From positions 1 to 64,000 of the forward strand of contig MELC01000073.1 of assembly GCA_001767455.1 (NCBI GenBank): a DNA stretch of 64,000 bases, in the 5' to 3' direction. Shown piece after piece: positions 1-7,247 of the stretch. The translations under genes were made by a program, and so were the position numbers. Below the pieces are notes generated by a model that was not told where the DNA came from, made no database searches, and was given only the letters and a program-made list of their open reading frames with translations. The stretch is from Acidobacteria bacterium RIFCSPLOWO2_12_FULL_66_21 (GTDB lineage Bacteria; Acidobacteriota; Vicinamibacteria; Vicinamibacterales; 2-12-FULL-66-21). The stretch's first letter is position 1. Every line of letters starts with the position of its first letter.

Positions 1-67
1 CCGGGTATTATTTCTGCATCAAGCGCGGTGTCCAATGGAGAGAGAGTTTCTCAGGGCACGGGTGATC

Positions 68-141
68 GCCCGATCATGTGGGGTTGCAGCCGACGGCGCG
101 CCAAAAACTGCACGCGCCGCGGCTGAAGCCGCGCGTTAGAC
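68..141 (+). other. attC-like integron recombination site
   Basis: The stretch ends in GTTAGAC (135-141), which fits the R' core consensus GTTRRRY. Inside it, CAGCCG (87-92) and CGGCGCG (94-100) pair exactly with CGCGCCG (113-119) and CGGCTG (120-125), leaving A93 as a single unpaired base. That gives a 13-bp stem with one extrahelical base, the hallmark of attC sites, with a 12-nt loop. The partner R'' core is degraded (GCCCGAT at 68-74 against GCCCAAC). It lies 61 nt upstream of the toxin start, as expected for the attC of the preceding cassette, whose gene would lie before the window. No integrase gene is visible. Confidence 0.6.
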
Positions 142-183
142 CGCCGCAAATACACCCTGCTGACTGGCGGTCCTTTTCAGATA

Positions 184-193
184 TGGCTATAAT
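184..193 (+). promoter_or_regulatory. Probable -10 element of the toxin-antitoxin pair
   Basis: A perfect TATAAT lies at 188-193, preceded by TG at 184-185, close to an extended -10. No good -35 is seen. Transcription would begin near 199-201, immediately before the toxin ATG at 203, so the message would be almost leaderless. A private promoter inside a cassette is common for toxin-antitoxin cassettes. Confidence 0.45.
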
Positions 194-202
194 GTAGCCA
201 GA

Positions 203-514
203 ATGCCGTTCGAGATCATCCTTGCGCCAGGGGCCGTGAGGTCGTTGCGCAGACTGCCCGCGCACATCAAAGCCGAGGTGAAGGACGCGCTCGAGGTGCA
301 CCTGAGACATGAACCCACGAAGGTCAGCAAGAGCCGGATCAAACGGTTGCGGGGCTTGAGTCAACCGCAGTTTCGGCTGAGGGTCGGCGACATCAGGGTG
401 TTTTATGACGTTACAGAAGCGGCGGTTGAGGTCCTCGCCATCATTGAAAAAGCCGAAGCGCAAGCCTGGCTCGGCGAGAAAGGCACGCGAGCCCAGGGCG
501 GTGGCATTGGCTGA
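203..514 (+). CDS. RelE/ParE-family toxin
   Basis: The 103-residue protein has the RelE/ParE layout: N-terminal PFEIILAPGAVRSLRRLP, a helical hairpin (residues 19-37), then the core strand motif FRLRVGDIRVFYDV (about 56-69), where the Arg residues match the conserved basic surface of RelE-type ribosome-dependent mRNA interferases. ParE-type gyrase poisons share this fold, so the target is not certain. It starts at ATG 203 next to a TATAAT box. Its stop overlaps the start of the Phd-like antitoxin by 14 bases, so the order is toxin first, as in RelE/Phd hybrids and higBA. The pair sits between two attC-like sites, which suggests cassette-borne acquisition and a stabilising role for the array. 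Confidence 0.8.
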   Translation: MPFEIILAPGAVRSLRRLPAHIKAEVKDALEVHLRHEPTKVSKSRIKRLRGLSQPQFRLRVGDIRVFYDVTEAAVEVLAIIEKAEAQAWLGEKGTRAQGGGIG

Positions 515-731
515 CGTCAAAGACGATCTATCGAAGTATCTCCGGCTCGCGGAACAGGAGGAGATCCTCATTACTCGGCACGGCCGTGCGGCGGGCGTGT
601 TGATCGGGTTCGAATCGGAAGACGCGTGGTTCGAGTATCGTCTTGAGCATCATCCTGAGTTCTTGCGCCGCATTGCGGAAGCGCGTGCAGCACTCCGTCA
701 AGGTGGAGGAGTCCAACTCGAAGATGTGTAG
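501..731 (+). CDS. Phd/YefM-type antitoxin
   Basis: The 76-residue product begins VALADVKDDLSKYLRLAE and contains ILITRHGRAAGVLIGFESE. This is the Phd/YefM signature in which the N-terminal part (S..R..L...v.....v.IT..G...avl) forms the dimeric DNA-binding fold, and the acidic C-terminal tail (WFEYRLEHHPEF onward) would wrap the toxin. GTG 501 is chosen because it starts exactly at the family N-terminus; an upstream ATG at 405 would add 32 residues entirely inside the toxin gene. It overlaps the toxin by 14 bases, implying translational coupling. An attC-like site begins directly after the stop. The role inferred is neutralisation of the toxin and autorepression of the pair. Confidence 0.75.
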   Translation: MALADVKDDLSKYLRLAEQEEILITRHGRAAGVLIGFESEDAWFEYRLEHHPEFLRRIAEARAALRQGGGVQLEDV

Positions 732-822
732 GGCGAGCGGCGTGCGCACGAATGGAGCCGTCGCGCCAACGGTCTTGTGCGATCATGTCGCGGCGGCGCG
801 CGGCTCATTCGGCACGTTAGGC
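732..822 (+). other. attC-like integron recombination site
   Basis: R' core GTTAGGC is at 816-822. The inner arms pair closely: GTGC (742-745) with GCAC (812-815), CGAATG (749-754) with CATTCG (806-811), AGCCG (756-760) with CGGCT (801-805), and CGCGCC (762-767) with GGCGCG (795-800). G755 and T761 remain unpaired on the 5' arm. The R'' core (GGCGAGC, 732-738) is degraded. The site starts one base after the antitoxin stop, exactly where a cassette attC belongs. Together with the site at 68-141 it delimits a 681-bp cassette. Confidence 0.6.
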
Positions 823-950
823 CGTCAACGGAGCGTTAGCCAATTGGCACACCTAAGATTAGGACGAATCGGGATCGACGGCACGACGGTGAGCCCGAGC
901 GAGTCGTTCGTCGCCTTCTCCGTGGGATTAATCGTCGGGACACCGAGTCA

Positions 951-1298
951 TTGATGCAACTCATGACGAATGATCATGTGCTCATCGATTCGCTCGGCCA
1001 TCGACTGTCAGGAGGGCCTGGGGCGCTGCGAGCGGCTTGGGCGGGGTACTTCGGAATGGTGCCGGACTATCAGATCAAGGCGAAAGCAATTTTCGCTCAG
1101 GGTAATAGTGTCATCATTGTTGGCGTCGCTTCCGGGTGCTACCTGCCGTCCACGAACATGGAGTCTCTGGGCACGTGGGAGACTCCTGGCGCATGGCGCG
1201 CGGTCGTTCGGCGCGGGCGGGTTGCCGAGTGGCAAGTGTATGCCGACAACGAGCCGATTCGAGAGCTCATGCGACACGCTAGTACGAGAAGAGTCTGA
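951..1298 (+). CDS. SnoaL-like / NTF2-like protein, start uncertain
   Basis: The product carries TNDHVLIDSLGHRLSGGPGALRAAW and a WAGYFGMVPDYQIKAKAIFAQGNSVIIVGVASG core, matching the cone-shaped SnoaL/NTF2 fold (polyketide cyclase-like or unassigned small-molecule-binding proteins). About 115 residues are encoded from TTG 951 or ATG 954. The reading frame stays open upstream to 840 and encodes PERVVRLLRGINRRDTES, which looks like the missing first helix of the fold, but that stretch has no ATG, GTG or TTG. Either a rare ATT start (843 or 858) is used or the gene has lost its start. It directly follows an attC-like site; NTF2-like proteins are frequent cassette cargo. The function is unknown. 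Confidence 0.6.
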   Translation: MMQLMTNDHVLIDSLGHRLSGGPGALRAAWAGYFGMVPDYQIKAKAIFAQGNSVIIVGVASGCYLPSTNMESLGTWETPGAWRAVVRRGRVAEWQVYADNEPIRELMRHASTRRV

Positions 1299-1376
1299 AA
1301 GCGACTGCGCCTGGCGTCCCGCACGGACGGCGGTACTGTCACGTTCTAGCCACAGCGCGTCGTCCACAACTACGCA

Positions 1377-1901
1377 ATGGGTGATATCGCAGCGCGGCCA
1401 TCGTCAATTGAAGGAGTGGGCATCTTCGCGGTCCGGGCTTTCCGGGTTGGAGACCGCATCACGCCAGTGCACATCGTGCGGGAGATCACACCGGAGGCGC
1501 CGATCCGCGAAGATCTCGGGGAGCGGATCGACCACTGCGCCTATCCGGATGGGAAGGTGGTTCTCATTGCCTTCCCTGAACGGCACGTGAATCACTCGTG
1601 TGATCCGAATGCTTTTGAGTACTTTGAAGGACACACCTCCTATCTTGTTGCCCGCCGCCACATCTCAGTCGATGAGGAGATAACGATCGACTACAACATC
1701 AACATCAGCAATGGCAGCACATGGCCGTGCCACTGCCGCGCGAAGCGGTGTGGCGGTCAAGTCGTGGGAGACTTCTTCCGGCTTCCAGTGGAGCGGCAAC
1801 GCGAGTATCGACCGTTGCTGGCCGAGTGGTTCATTCACCGACACCGCCGCCGGGTCGAAGCCCTGGATTCTTCGCGCGAAAGTCGAGGGGCGCCGCCATG
1901 A
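1377..1901 (+). CDS. SET-domain protein lysine methyltransferase
   Basis: The 174-residue protein is nearly all SET domain: N-terminal IEGVGIFAVRAFRVGDRI (SET-N), the cofactor/lysine channel motif RHVNHSCDPNAFEY (about residues 69-82), and DEEITIDYN (about 100-108) with the catalytic Tyr. CHCRAKRCGG follows, which together with the Cys of NHSCDPN forms the post-SET zinc site. This predicts SAM-dependent lysine methylation of a protein. Stand-alone bacterial SET proteins of this length occur sporadically and their targets are mostly unknown. It lies in the accessory patch after the SnoaL-like gene and a decayed attC-like site begins ten bases after its stop, which hints that it too is cassette cargo. 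Confidence 0.8.
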   Translation: MGDIAARPSSIEGVGIFAVRAFRVGDRITPVHIVREITPEAPIREDLGERIDHCAYPDGKVVLIAFPERHVNHSCDPNAFEYFEGHTSYLVARRHISVDEEITIDYNINISNGSTWPCHCRAKRCGGQVVGDFFRLPVERQREYRPLLAEWFIHRHRRRVEALDSSRESRGAPP

Positions 1902-1910
1902 GCCACGACG

Positions 1911-2009
1911 GCGTAACACGCGTATCTGGACTCCTCCGTTCGTTGCCAGGATGATCGACGGGAAGTCGGTGCTCCTGAACCGATCGACGGAGTCCTTCGA
2001 TAGTGTCGC
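1911..2009 (+). other. Decayed attC-like site (tentative)
   Basis: Directly after the SET gene, GCGTAAC (1911-1917) resembles an R'' core, TATC..GGACTCC (1922-1933) pairs with GGAGTCC..GATA (1989-2002), and GTGTCGC (2003-2009) matches the inverted core at five of seven positions. Spacing and placement fit an attC, but the R' does not meet GTTRRRY. If real, it marks the right edge of the cassette patch; core chromosomal genes start at 2038. Confidence 0.3.
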
Positions 2010-2037
2010 GGCCGGCTGCGTTTACCTTCTGAACGAC

Positions 2038-3729
2038 TCAATACCCGATCGCGAGCCCGTCCTTGCGCGGATCGGAGCCGCCCATCATCACGCCTGTTTT
2101 CTGATCGAACAGGATCCCCTGGAAGCCTCCGAAGGTGCCGATCGTGCTGATGATCCTGTGGCCGCGCAGATCGAGGCCGAACCTCGCCTCCGGTGAAATC
2201 GCGGACTCGAGCGCCAGCCCCGCGGCGGAATGACGAAACCGGGGCGCCTCGCCGGCCTCCTGCACGTTCATGCCGAAGTCGATGAGGTTGAGCAGCACCT
2301 GCACGTGTCCCTGGGGCTGCATGTCGCCTCCCATGACGCCGAACGACAGCCACGGGCGCTTGTCCTTCAGCACCATCGCCGGCACGAGCGTATGAAACGG
2401 GCGTTTGCCCGGCGCGAGCAGGTTCGGGTGCCCGGGGTTCAGCGAGAACAGACTGCCGCGATTGTGCAACGTGATGCCGGTATCTCCCGCGACGATGCCG
2501 GACCCGAATGCTTCGTAGATCGATTGAATCAGCGACACGACGTTCCCGTCGCGATCCGCGGCCGTCAGGTAGATCGTGTCGCCGTGCGCCTCCGGATGGT
2601 CTTCGGGGCGCGGCCGGGCGTCCAGCCGAAGCGGCTCGTACGCGCGCGCCGCATGCTGCGGATCGATTGACTTCGCGCGCGCGGCGCCGTACGCCTTCGA
2701 CAGCATGCGCGCGAGCGCGTCGGGCGGAACGGACCGCGGATCCGCCAGCCATGCGTCGCGATCCGCAAACGCGATCCGCTTGGCTTCGACGAGCAGGTGA
2801 AGGTACTCGGCCGAGTTCTGCCGCATCGACCTGATGTCGAAGTTCTCGAGGATATTGAGCATCTCGAGCGCAACGACGCCGTGCGTGTTGGGCGGAAGCT
2901 CGAGCACCTCGTAACCGCGGTACGTCGTCGAGATCGGGTCAATCCAGTCGGAGGCGTGCGCGGCGAGGTCCGCCTCGGTGATCAGTCCGTTCCGGCGGCG
3001 CATGTCGGCGGCGATCGCTTTCGCGATCGTCCCTTTGTAGAAGGCGTCCCGGCCCCCGGCCGCAATCTCCTGGAGCGTCGCGGCCAGGCGTGGATTGCGG
3101 AAGACGTCTCCGGGTGCGGGCGCATGGCCGCCCGGCAGGAACGTGGCGGCCGCGGCGGCGTCGCGCGCGAGGACCGTCTCCTGGTCGCGCCATTGGTACG
3201 CGATGATCTCGCTCACCGCGAAGCCGTCGCGCGCGTAGCCGATGGCCGGCTGCACCGCCTGCGCCAGCGTGCGGGTGCCGAAACGCGACAGCAGCGTGTT
3301 CCAGCCGTCGACCACGCCGGGCACGCTGACCGACAGCTCGCCGCGGTAGGGAATCGCGTCGAGACCACGGCGTCTGAATTCCTCCGGCGTCGCCGCCGCC
3401 GGCGCGCGTCCGCTCGCATTCAACGCGTGCACGCTCTTCGTCTTCGCGTCGTAGACGATGGCGAACAGGTCGCCGCCGACGCCGTTCATCGTGGGCTCGA
3501 CGACCGAGAGGACCGCGGCCGCGGTCACCGCGGCATCGATGGCGTTCCCGCCGGCCTGGAGGACCTTGAGGCCCGCGGCCGACGCCAGCGGCTGGCTCGT
3601 CGCGATGATGCCGTTCCTCGCGAGCACCACCGACCGCGTCGCGCGCGGATTCGCCGCCGGGCGGTCCCCGGGCGACTGCTGCTCAGGTACGAGAGCCATC
3701 AGGATCACCGCCGCTGCCGGAAGTCGCAT
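2038..3729 (-). CDS. ggt: Gamma-glutamyltransferase
   Basis: A 563-residue Ntn-hydrolase precursor. It would cleave the gamma-glutamyl bond of glutathione and gamma-glutamyl peptides and transfer or hydrolyse the glutamyl group in the periplasm. The N-terminus (MRLPAAAVILMALVPEQQ) resembles a signal peptide. The large-subunit hallmarks ASAAGLKVLQAGGNAIDAA (residues about 49-67) and MNGVGGDLF (81-89) are present. The self-processing site is HGDT/IYLTAADRDGNVVS, with Thr385 as the predicted nucleophile of the small subunit, followed by the glycine-rich FGVMGGDMQPQGH. The length is typical. It is transcribed leftward and alone. It fits the peptide- and glutamate-scavenging theme of the window (PxpA, M19, M20). 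Confidence 0.93.
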   Translation of the reverse strand: MRLPAAAVILMALVPEQQSPGDRPAANPRATRSVVLARNGIIATSQPLASAAGLKVLQAGGNAIDAAVTAAAVLSVVEPTMNGVGGDLFAIVYDAKTKSVHALNASGRAPAAATPEEFRRRGLDAIPYRGELSVSVPGVVDGWNTLLSRFGTRTLAQAVQPAIGYARDGFAVSEIIAYQWRDQETVLARDAAAAATFLPGGHAPAPGDVFRNPRLAATLQEIAAGGRDAFYKGTIAKAIAADMRRRNGLITEADLAAHASDWIDPISTTYRGYEVLELPPNTHGVVALEMLNILENFDIRSMRQNSAEYLHLLVEAKRIAFADRDAWLADPRSVPPDALARMLSKAYGAARAKSIDPQHAARAYEPLRLDARPRPEDHPEAHGDTIYLTAADRDGNVVSLIQSIYEAFGSGIVAGDTGITLHNRGSLFSLNPGHPNLLAPGKRPFHTLVPAMVLKDKRPWLSFGVMGGDMQPQGHVQVLLNLIDFGMNVQEAGEAPRFRHSAAGLALESAISPEARFGLDLRGHRIISTIGTFGGFQGILFDQKTGVMMGGSDPRKDGLAIGY

Positions 3730-3746
3730 CGATCGACACCTCAGAT

Positions 3747-3803
3747 GAACCTTTTGGAACCTCTTAGAACCTCAGAACCCTGGAACCCTGGAACCTTGAG
3801 AAC
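3747..3803. repeat. Short tandem repeat, GAACC words
   Basis: Between the divergent ggt and AOR genes the word GAACC recurs about every 8-10 bases (GAACCTTTTG, GAACCTCTTA, GAACCTCA, GAACCCTG twice, GAACCTT). It is a direct tandem array without a clear inverted partner, and it occupies most of the space where the ggt promoter should be. It belongs with the other word-repeat loci of the window. Confidence 0.6.
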
Positions 3804-3846
3804 AAGAACTCTTCCTGGGCCCGCATCTTATCCGATCCCCAAACGT

Positions 3847-3852
3847 TATACT
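3847..3852 (+). promoter_or_regulatory. Candidate -10 box of the AOR gene
   Basis: TATACT ends seven bases before the ATG of the AOR gene, so transcription would start at or next to the A of the start codon, giving a leaderless message. There is no Shine-Dalgarno sequence in the intervening ACTTTCCCC, which agrees with this. No convincing -35 is visible. Confidence 0.35.
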
Positions 3853-3858
3853 TTCCCC

Positions 3859-5820
3859 ATGGGCGTCCGCGACCGTGTGGGACGGCTGCTCTCGGAGCTG
3901 CCGCCGGAGCCGCAGTTTCCCACGCAGGGAGCCACGGTGTTCGTCGATCTCGAGCGGCGTGAGGTGCGCCGCGCGTACACACCTCTGCGCATCGTCAAGA
4001 CCTTCCTCACCGGCCGCGGCGCGAACATGTTCTACCTGCACCGCCTGATCGACGAATCGCTCGAGCCGCTGCATCCCGACATCCCGCTGATCTTCGGGTC
4101 GGGGATCCTGACGGGCATCGTCCCGAGCGCCGCGCGGGGCAACGCGACCTCCTGGTCCCCTGAATCGGGCGTGATCATGGACTGCAACGCCGGGGACTAT
4201 TTTCCGTCGTTCATGCGGATGAACGGGATCGATCACCTCGTCCTGTACGGGCGCGCGCCGCAGTGGACGCTCGTTCACCTCCGCGAGGGCCGCATCGAGT
4301 TCCTCGACGCCGCCCCGTATGTCGGTCTCGACAACATCGACCTGAGAGATCGCATTCCGGCGGATTTCGGCGGGGCATGGACGCGCGACCTCGCGATGGC
4401 GAACATCACGCGCGCCGGCGAGCACCTCGTCCTCACCAGCGCGATCATGGCGGGACCGAAGGCGTGTTACGCGCGCGGCGGGCCCGGGGCGAAGATGGGC
4501 GCGCTCGGTCTGAAGGCCATCCTCGTGCAGGGGCAGACACGGGACTTCGAGACGGCGCAGCCCTACAAAGGCTACAACCGGACCATCGCGCAGCAACTGC
4601 TCGACACGTCCGTCGTCAAGCACGCGCTGAGAACCATGGGGACGCCGTTCCTCTACAAGCCGAGCCGGCTGCTCGGAGCGATGGGGACGAAGAACAACCA
4701 GGACACGACGTGGACGGAGCGCCTCGACGCCGAGCACATCACGCCGTACCGCCCGGGGATGGCGGGCTGCTTCCGCTGCCCGGTGAACTGTCGTCCCCTG
4801 AACGACATGCGCACCGACCCGTCGGACAGGTACGGCCGCGGCGACGGGCCCGAGTACGTGACGCTTGGCAAGTTCGGCCCGAATGTCGGAGTCGATCGCG
4901 TCGAATCGGTCATCAGGCTGAACAACATCTGCAACGATCTCGGCCTCGATACCGCCTCGACCGGCTCGGCCATCGCGTGGGCGATGGAGCTGTTCCAGCG
5001 CGGCATCATCACCACGAGCGACACCGGCGGGATCGTGCTTGCCTGGGGAGACGCCGCGACGATCGAGCGGCTGCTGTTCATGATCGCGGCGCGCGAGGGG
5101 TTCGGCGACGTGCTGGCCGACAGTACGCGGGCGGTGGAAAAGGGCCACTACCCGGCCGAAGCGCTGAAGTACCGGATGGCCGTCAAGGGGCTCATGCAGA
5201 GCGACCCGCACGACGCGCGGATCCTCAAGGCGTTCGCGCTGGGCCTGGCGGTCGCCACACGGGGCATGGATCACCTGCGCAACCGCGTGACCCTGGAGAT
5301 CAACGCGCGCATCAACGACGATCCGGCGTTCAAGGAGCGGCTGTACGGCGGGCCCGTGAGCGCGGCGCCGAACAGTTACGAGAACAAGGAGCGCGCCGTC
5401 CGGCAGTGCGAGAACATCTTCGGCGTCGGCGACGCGGTCGGCATGTGCCGTTTCACGACGAAGCTCTTCAACAGCCCGTCGCTCCCGGGACTCGAGGAGT
5501 TCGCGGCGCAGATCGCCAATGTCACCGGCCTCGAGTTCTCCGGCGGCGAGCTCGATCGGATCGGCCTGAACATCATGGGGGTCGAACGCTTGGTCAACCA
5601 CCGTCTCGGCGTGCGCCGGGCCGACGACACCTTGCCCGAGCGCTGGTTCGAGGAGCCGATCAAGGTCGGCGGCTACACAGGAGAGAAGATAGATCGCGGC
5701 GAGTTCGACGCGATGCTGTCGCGCTTCTACGCGATCTCGCAGCTCGACGCCGAGGGCGTCCCGATGGCCGGGTGGCGTAAAGAGCTCGAAGCCACGATTG
5801 GCTCACGCCAAGCGGGATAA
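3859..5820 (+). CDS. Aldehyde ferredoxin oxidoreductase (tungsten/molybdopterin type)
   Basis: A 653-residue AOR-family enzyme, predicted to oxidise aldehydes (or reduce acids) with ferredoxin using a bis-molybdopterin tungsten or molybdenum centre and one [4Fe-4S] cluster. The N-terminal domain shows FLTGRGANMFYLHRLID and the pterin-binding run GSGILTG. The cluster ligands are the C-x2-C-x3-C motif GCFRCPVNC (Cys304, 307, 311), and a fourth Cys is available near residue 517 or 530. ATG 3859 is chosen because the AOR homology starts there; the open frame upstream to 2797 is only antisense ggt. It is followed 37 bases later by a MoaD/ThiS-like gene. The substrate is not predictable, and it sits outside the usual anaerobic context. 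Confidence 0.88.
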   Translation: MGVRDRVGRLLSELPPEPQFPTQGATVFVDLERREVRRAYTPLRIVKTFLTGRGANMFYLHRLIDESLEPLHPDIPLIFGSGILTGIVPSAARGNATSWSPESGVIMDCNAGDYFPSFMRMNGIDHLVLYGRAPQWTLVHLREGRIEFLDAAPYVGLDNIDLRDRIPADFGGAWTRDLAMANITRAGEHLVLTSAIMAGPKACYARGGPGAKMGALGLKAILVQGQTRDFETAQPYKGYNRTIAQQLLDTSVVKHALRTMGTPFLYKPSRLLGAMGTKNNQDTTWTERLDAEHITPYRPGMAGCFRCPVNCRPLNDMRTDPSDRYGRGDGPEYVTLGKFGPNVGVDRVESVIRLNNICNDLGLDTASTGSAIAWAMELFQRGIITTSDTGGIVLAWGDAATIERLLFMIAAREGFGDVLADSTRAVEKGHYPAEALKYRMAVKGLMQSDPHDARILKAFALGLAVATRGMDHLRNRVTLEINARINDDPAFKERLYGGPVSAAPNSYENKERAVRQCENIFGVGDAVGMCRFTTKLFNSPSLPGLEEFAAQIANVTGLEFSGGELDRIGLNIMGVERLVNHRLGVRRADDTLPERWFEEPIKVGGYTGEKIDRGEFDAMLSRFYAISQLDAEGVPMAGWRKELEATIGSRQAG

Positions 5821-5857
5821 CGCCAAACCTCAAACTTCAAAGGAGTTTGGAGTTGTC

Positions 5858-6109
5858 GTGATCACAGTTAGAGTCCCCACGACCCTGCGCGTTGACCAGG
5901 GCGACACGCTCGTCATCGAGGAGCCCGTCGCGGACGTCGCGGAGCTCGTGGACGCGCTCGACAGGCGCATCCCCGGATTTCGCGATCAGCTGTCCGACGG
6001 CGTGTTCAACTTCGCCGTGAACGACGAGGTGTTGCTCTATCGCGCGCGTGAGCGGGTGTTGAAGACCGGGGATGTGGTGGAAGTCATCCCCGCGATTTCA
6101 GGCGGGTGA
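5858..6109 (+). CDS. MoaD/ThiS-family sulfur carrier
   Basis: A small beta-grasp protein (83 residues from GTG 5858) ending VVEVIPAISGG. The C-terminal Gly-Gly is the residue pair that is adenylated and thiocarboxylated in MoaD and ThiS. The core LRVDQGDTLVIEEPVADVAELVDALDRRIPGFRDQL is MoaD-like, reading into the loop FNFAVNDEVL. GTG 5858 is preferred because AGGAG and TTGGAG lie just upstream; an ATG at 5798 would overlap the AOR gene by 23 bases. Position right behind AOR suggests it supplies the dithiolene sulfur for this enzyme's pterin cofactor, as in other AOR gene clusters. An activating E1-like partner could be the ThiF-rhodanese protein at 51442. Confidence 0.8.
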   Translation: MITVRVPTTLRVDQGDTLVIEEPVADVAELVDALDRRIPGFRDQLSDGVFNFAVNDEVLLYRARERVLKTGDVVEVIPAISGG

Positions 6110-6135
6110 CGCGCGCCGGGCGCGCCCGCCGCTCG

Positions 6136-6228
6136 TTAGAGGAGAACGACGACGATCGCGAGTGTCAGCAGGATTCCGACGATCGCGTCCGCGTGGGTCG
6201 AGAGATCCCAGTCGTGCATGGTCTGCAT
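6136..6228 (-). CDS. Small 30-residue single-span membrane protein
   Basis: A short reading frame on the minus strand encodes MQTMHDWDLSTHADAIVG followed by ILLTLAIVVVLL and a stop. The C-terminal stretch is a continuous hydrophobic helix of about 14 residues after a polar N-terminus with two His and two Asp. A purine-rich AAGGAAGG lies nine or so bases before the ATG, a good ribosome-binding site. It lies in the 183-bp gap between the MoaD-like gene and the VWFA gene and is below the usual length limit of gene callers. Coding status is inferred from the ribosome site and hydrophobicity only; function unknown. Confidence 0.45.
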   Translation of the reverse strand: MQTMHDWDLSTHADAIVGILLTLAIVVVLL

Positions 6229-6292
6229 GGTGTCCGTCCTTCCTTCTGAGAGTTAGACGGCCCGCCTCCCGCAAAGGTTTAGTGCGTCGCGA

Positions 6293-7201
6293 TTAGTGTC
6301 CGATCGTCCCACGAGCGGCCACATAACTCTTGCGCGCCCGCGCCACCATCCCCGGTTTCTTCACACGGACCTCGAGTTTGTGCAGTTCGCCGTCGAGCAC
6401 CTGAGGCGAGAACCCGAGCACGTACTGGCTGTGCAGCTCCTGCGCGATCCGGGTGAACGTCGGCCCCAGCTCGTCCGTCCGCTTCAACAGGAAGAACCCG
6501 CCGCCCGTTTCCTCCGAGAGACCCTTCAGGCCGCGGTCGGGGGTGGACCGCACCCGCTGCGCGCCGTTGAAATAATCGTTCTGCAGCCCGATCGAGTAGA
6601 TCATCACGTCCTCGAGGCGCGCCCGGTTCGTCACGCCTCCCGATCCGATGTGACTGGCGTTGTCGTCGCCGTCGGTGAATGCGAGCACCACCTTGCGGCC
6701 CTGCACGCCCAGCAGCTTCGAGAGGCTCTCGTCTATGGCGTCGTACAAGCGTGTCGGGTTACCGAAATCCAGATCCTTCAGCGCGCCGATCAGCCGATCG
6801 CGGCTCCCGATGAACTCGTGCTCCGGGTGGAACTCGATCTTGTCGTTGAAGGCGCCAACCATCCCTCGGTCCTCAGGCAGGAGCCGCATCAGGAATTCCT
6901 CGGCACCCTGCTTCACGCGGTCGAGCGCCAGCGTCATGCTGCCGCTCGTGTCGAGCATGACGATCACCGTGATCGGCAGCGGCTTGTTGTCGAATTGCGT
7001 AATCACCTGCAGCCTGCCGTTGTCGTAGATCTCGAAATCGTCCTGGACCAGATCGGGCACCAGCCGCTTGGACGAGTCCATGACCGTGGCGTACATCGCC
7101 ACGCTCTCCGTTGAAACCTTGAATTTCTGCTGGTCCTGGGCGGCAAGCGTCGCGAGCGACAGGACTGCGGCGATGAGGGCTGCGGATGTTCGTCTGGGCA
7201 T
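6293..7201 (-). CDS. Exported VWFA-domain protein (acidobacterial type)
   Basis: A 302-residue protein starting MPRRTSAALIAAVLSLATLAA, a clear signal peptide. It is followed by an Ig-like N-part (FKVSTESVAMYATVMDSSKRLVPDL..DDFEIYDNG) typical of the acidobacterial VWFA-related family, then the von Willebrand A domain. The metal-ion-dependent adhesion site is intact: DTSGSM (about residues 84-89), the Thr of NPTRLYDA and the Asp of FTDGDDN. Such proteins are exported and thought to bind ligands or partner proteins through Mg2+; their exact job is unknown. ATG 7201 is used because the signal peptide starts there; an upstream ATG (7291) would run 44 bases into the SGNH gene. It is the last gene of a leftward run of exported hydrolases. 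Confidence 0.85.
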   Translation of the reverse strand: MPRRTSAALIAAVLSLATLAAQDQQKFKVSTESVAMYATVMDSSKRLVPDLVQDDFEIYDNGRLQVITQFDNKPLPITVIVMLDTSGSMTLALDRVKQGAEEFLMRLLPEDRGMVGAFNDKIEFHPEHEFIGSRDRLIGALKDLDFGNPTRLYDAIDESLSKLLGVQGRKVVLAFTDGDDNASHIGSGGVTNRARLEDVMIYSIGLQNDYFNGAQRVRSTPDRGLKGLSEETGGGFFLLKRTDELGPTFTRIAQELHSQYVLGFSPQVLDGELHKLEVRVKKPGMVARARKSYVAARGTIGH

Positions 7202-7247
7202 CTGTGGATCAACCAATCTTGCACGAAGCGTTCCCGGTTCGGGGCCG

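Noticed and set aside
1299-1350. A third attC-like site after the SnoaL-like gene
   Set aside because: The putative R' reads GTTCTAG, which does not fit GTTRRRY, and the arms pair only over short stretches.
2797-3858. N-terminal extension of the AOR protein (a 1007-residue frame)
   Set aside because: The added stretch is antisense to ggt, is Arg-rich and low in complexity, and the family start is at ATG 3859.
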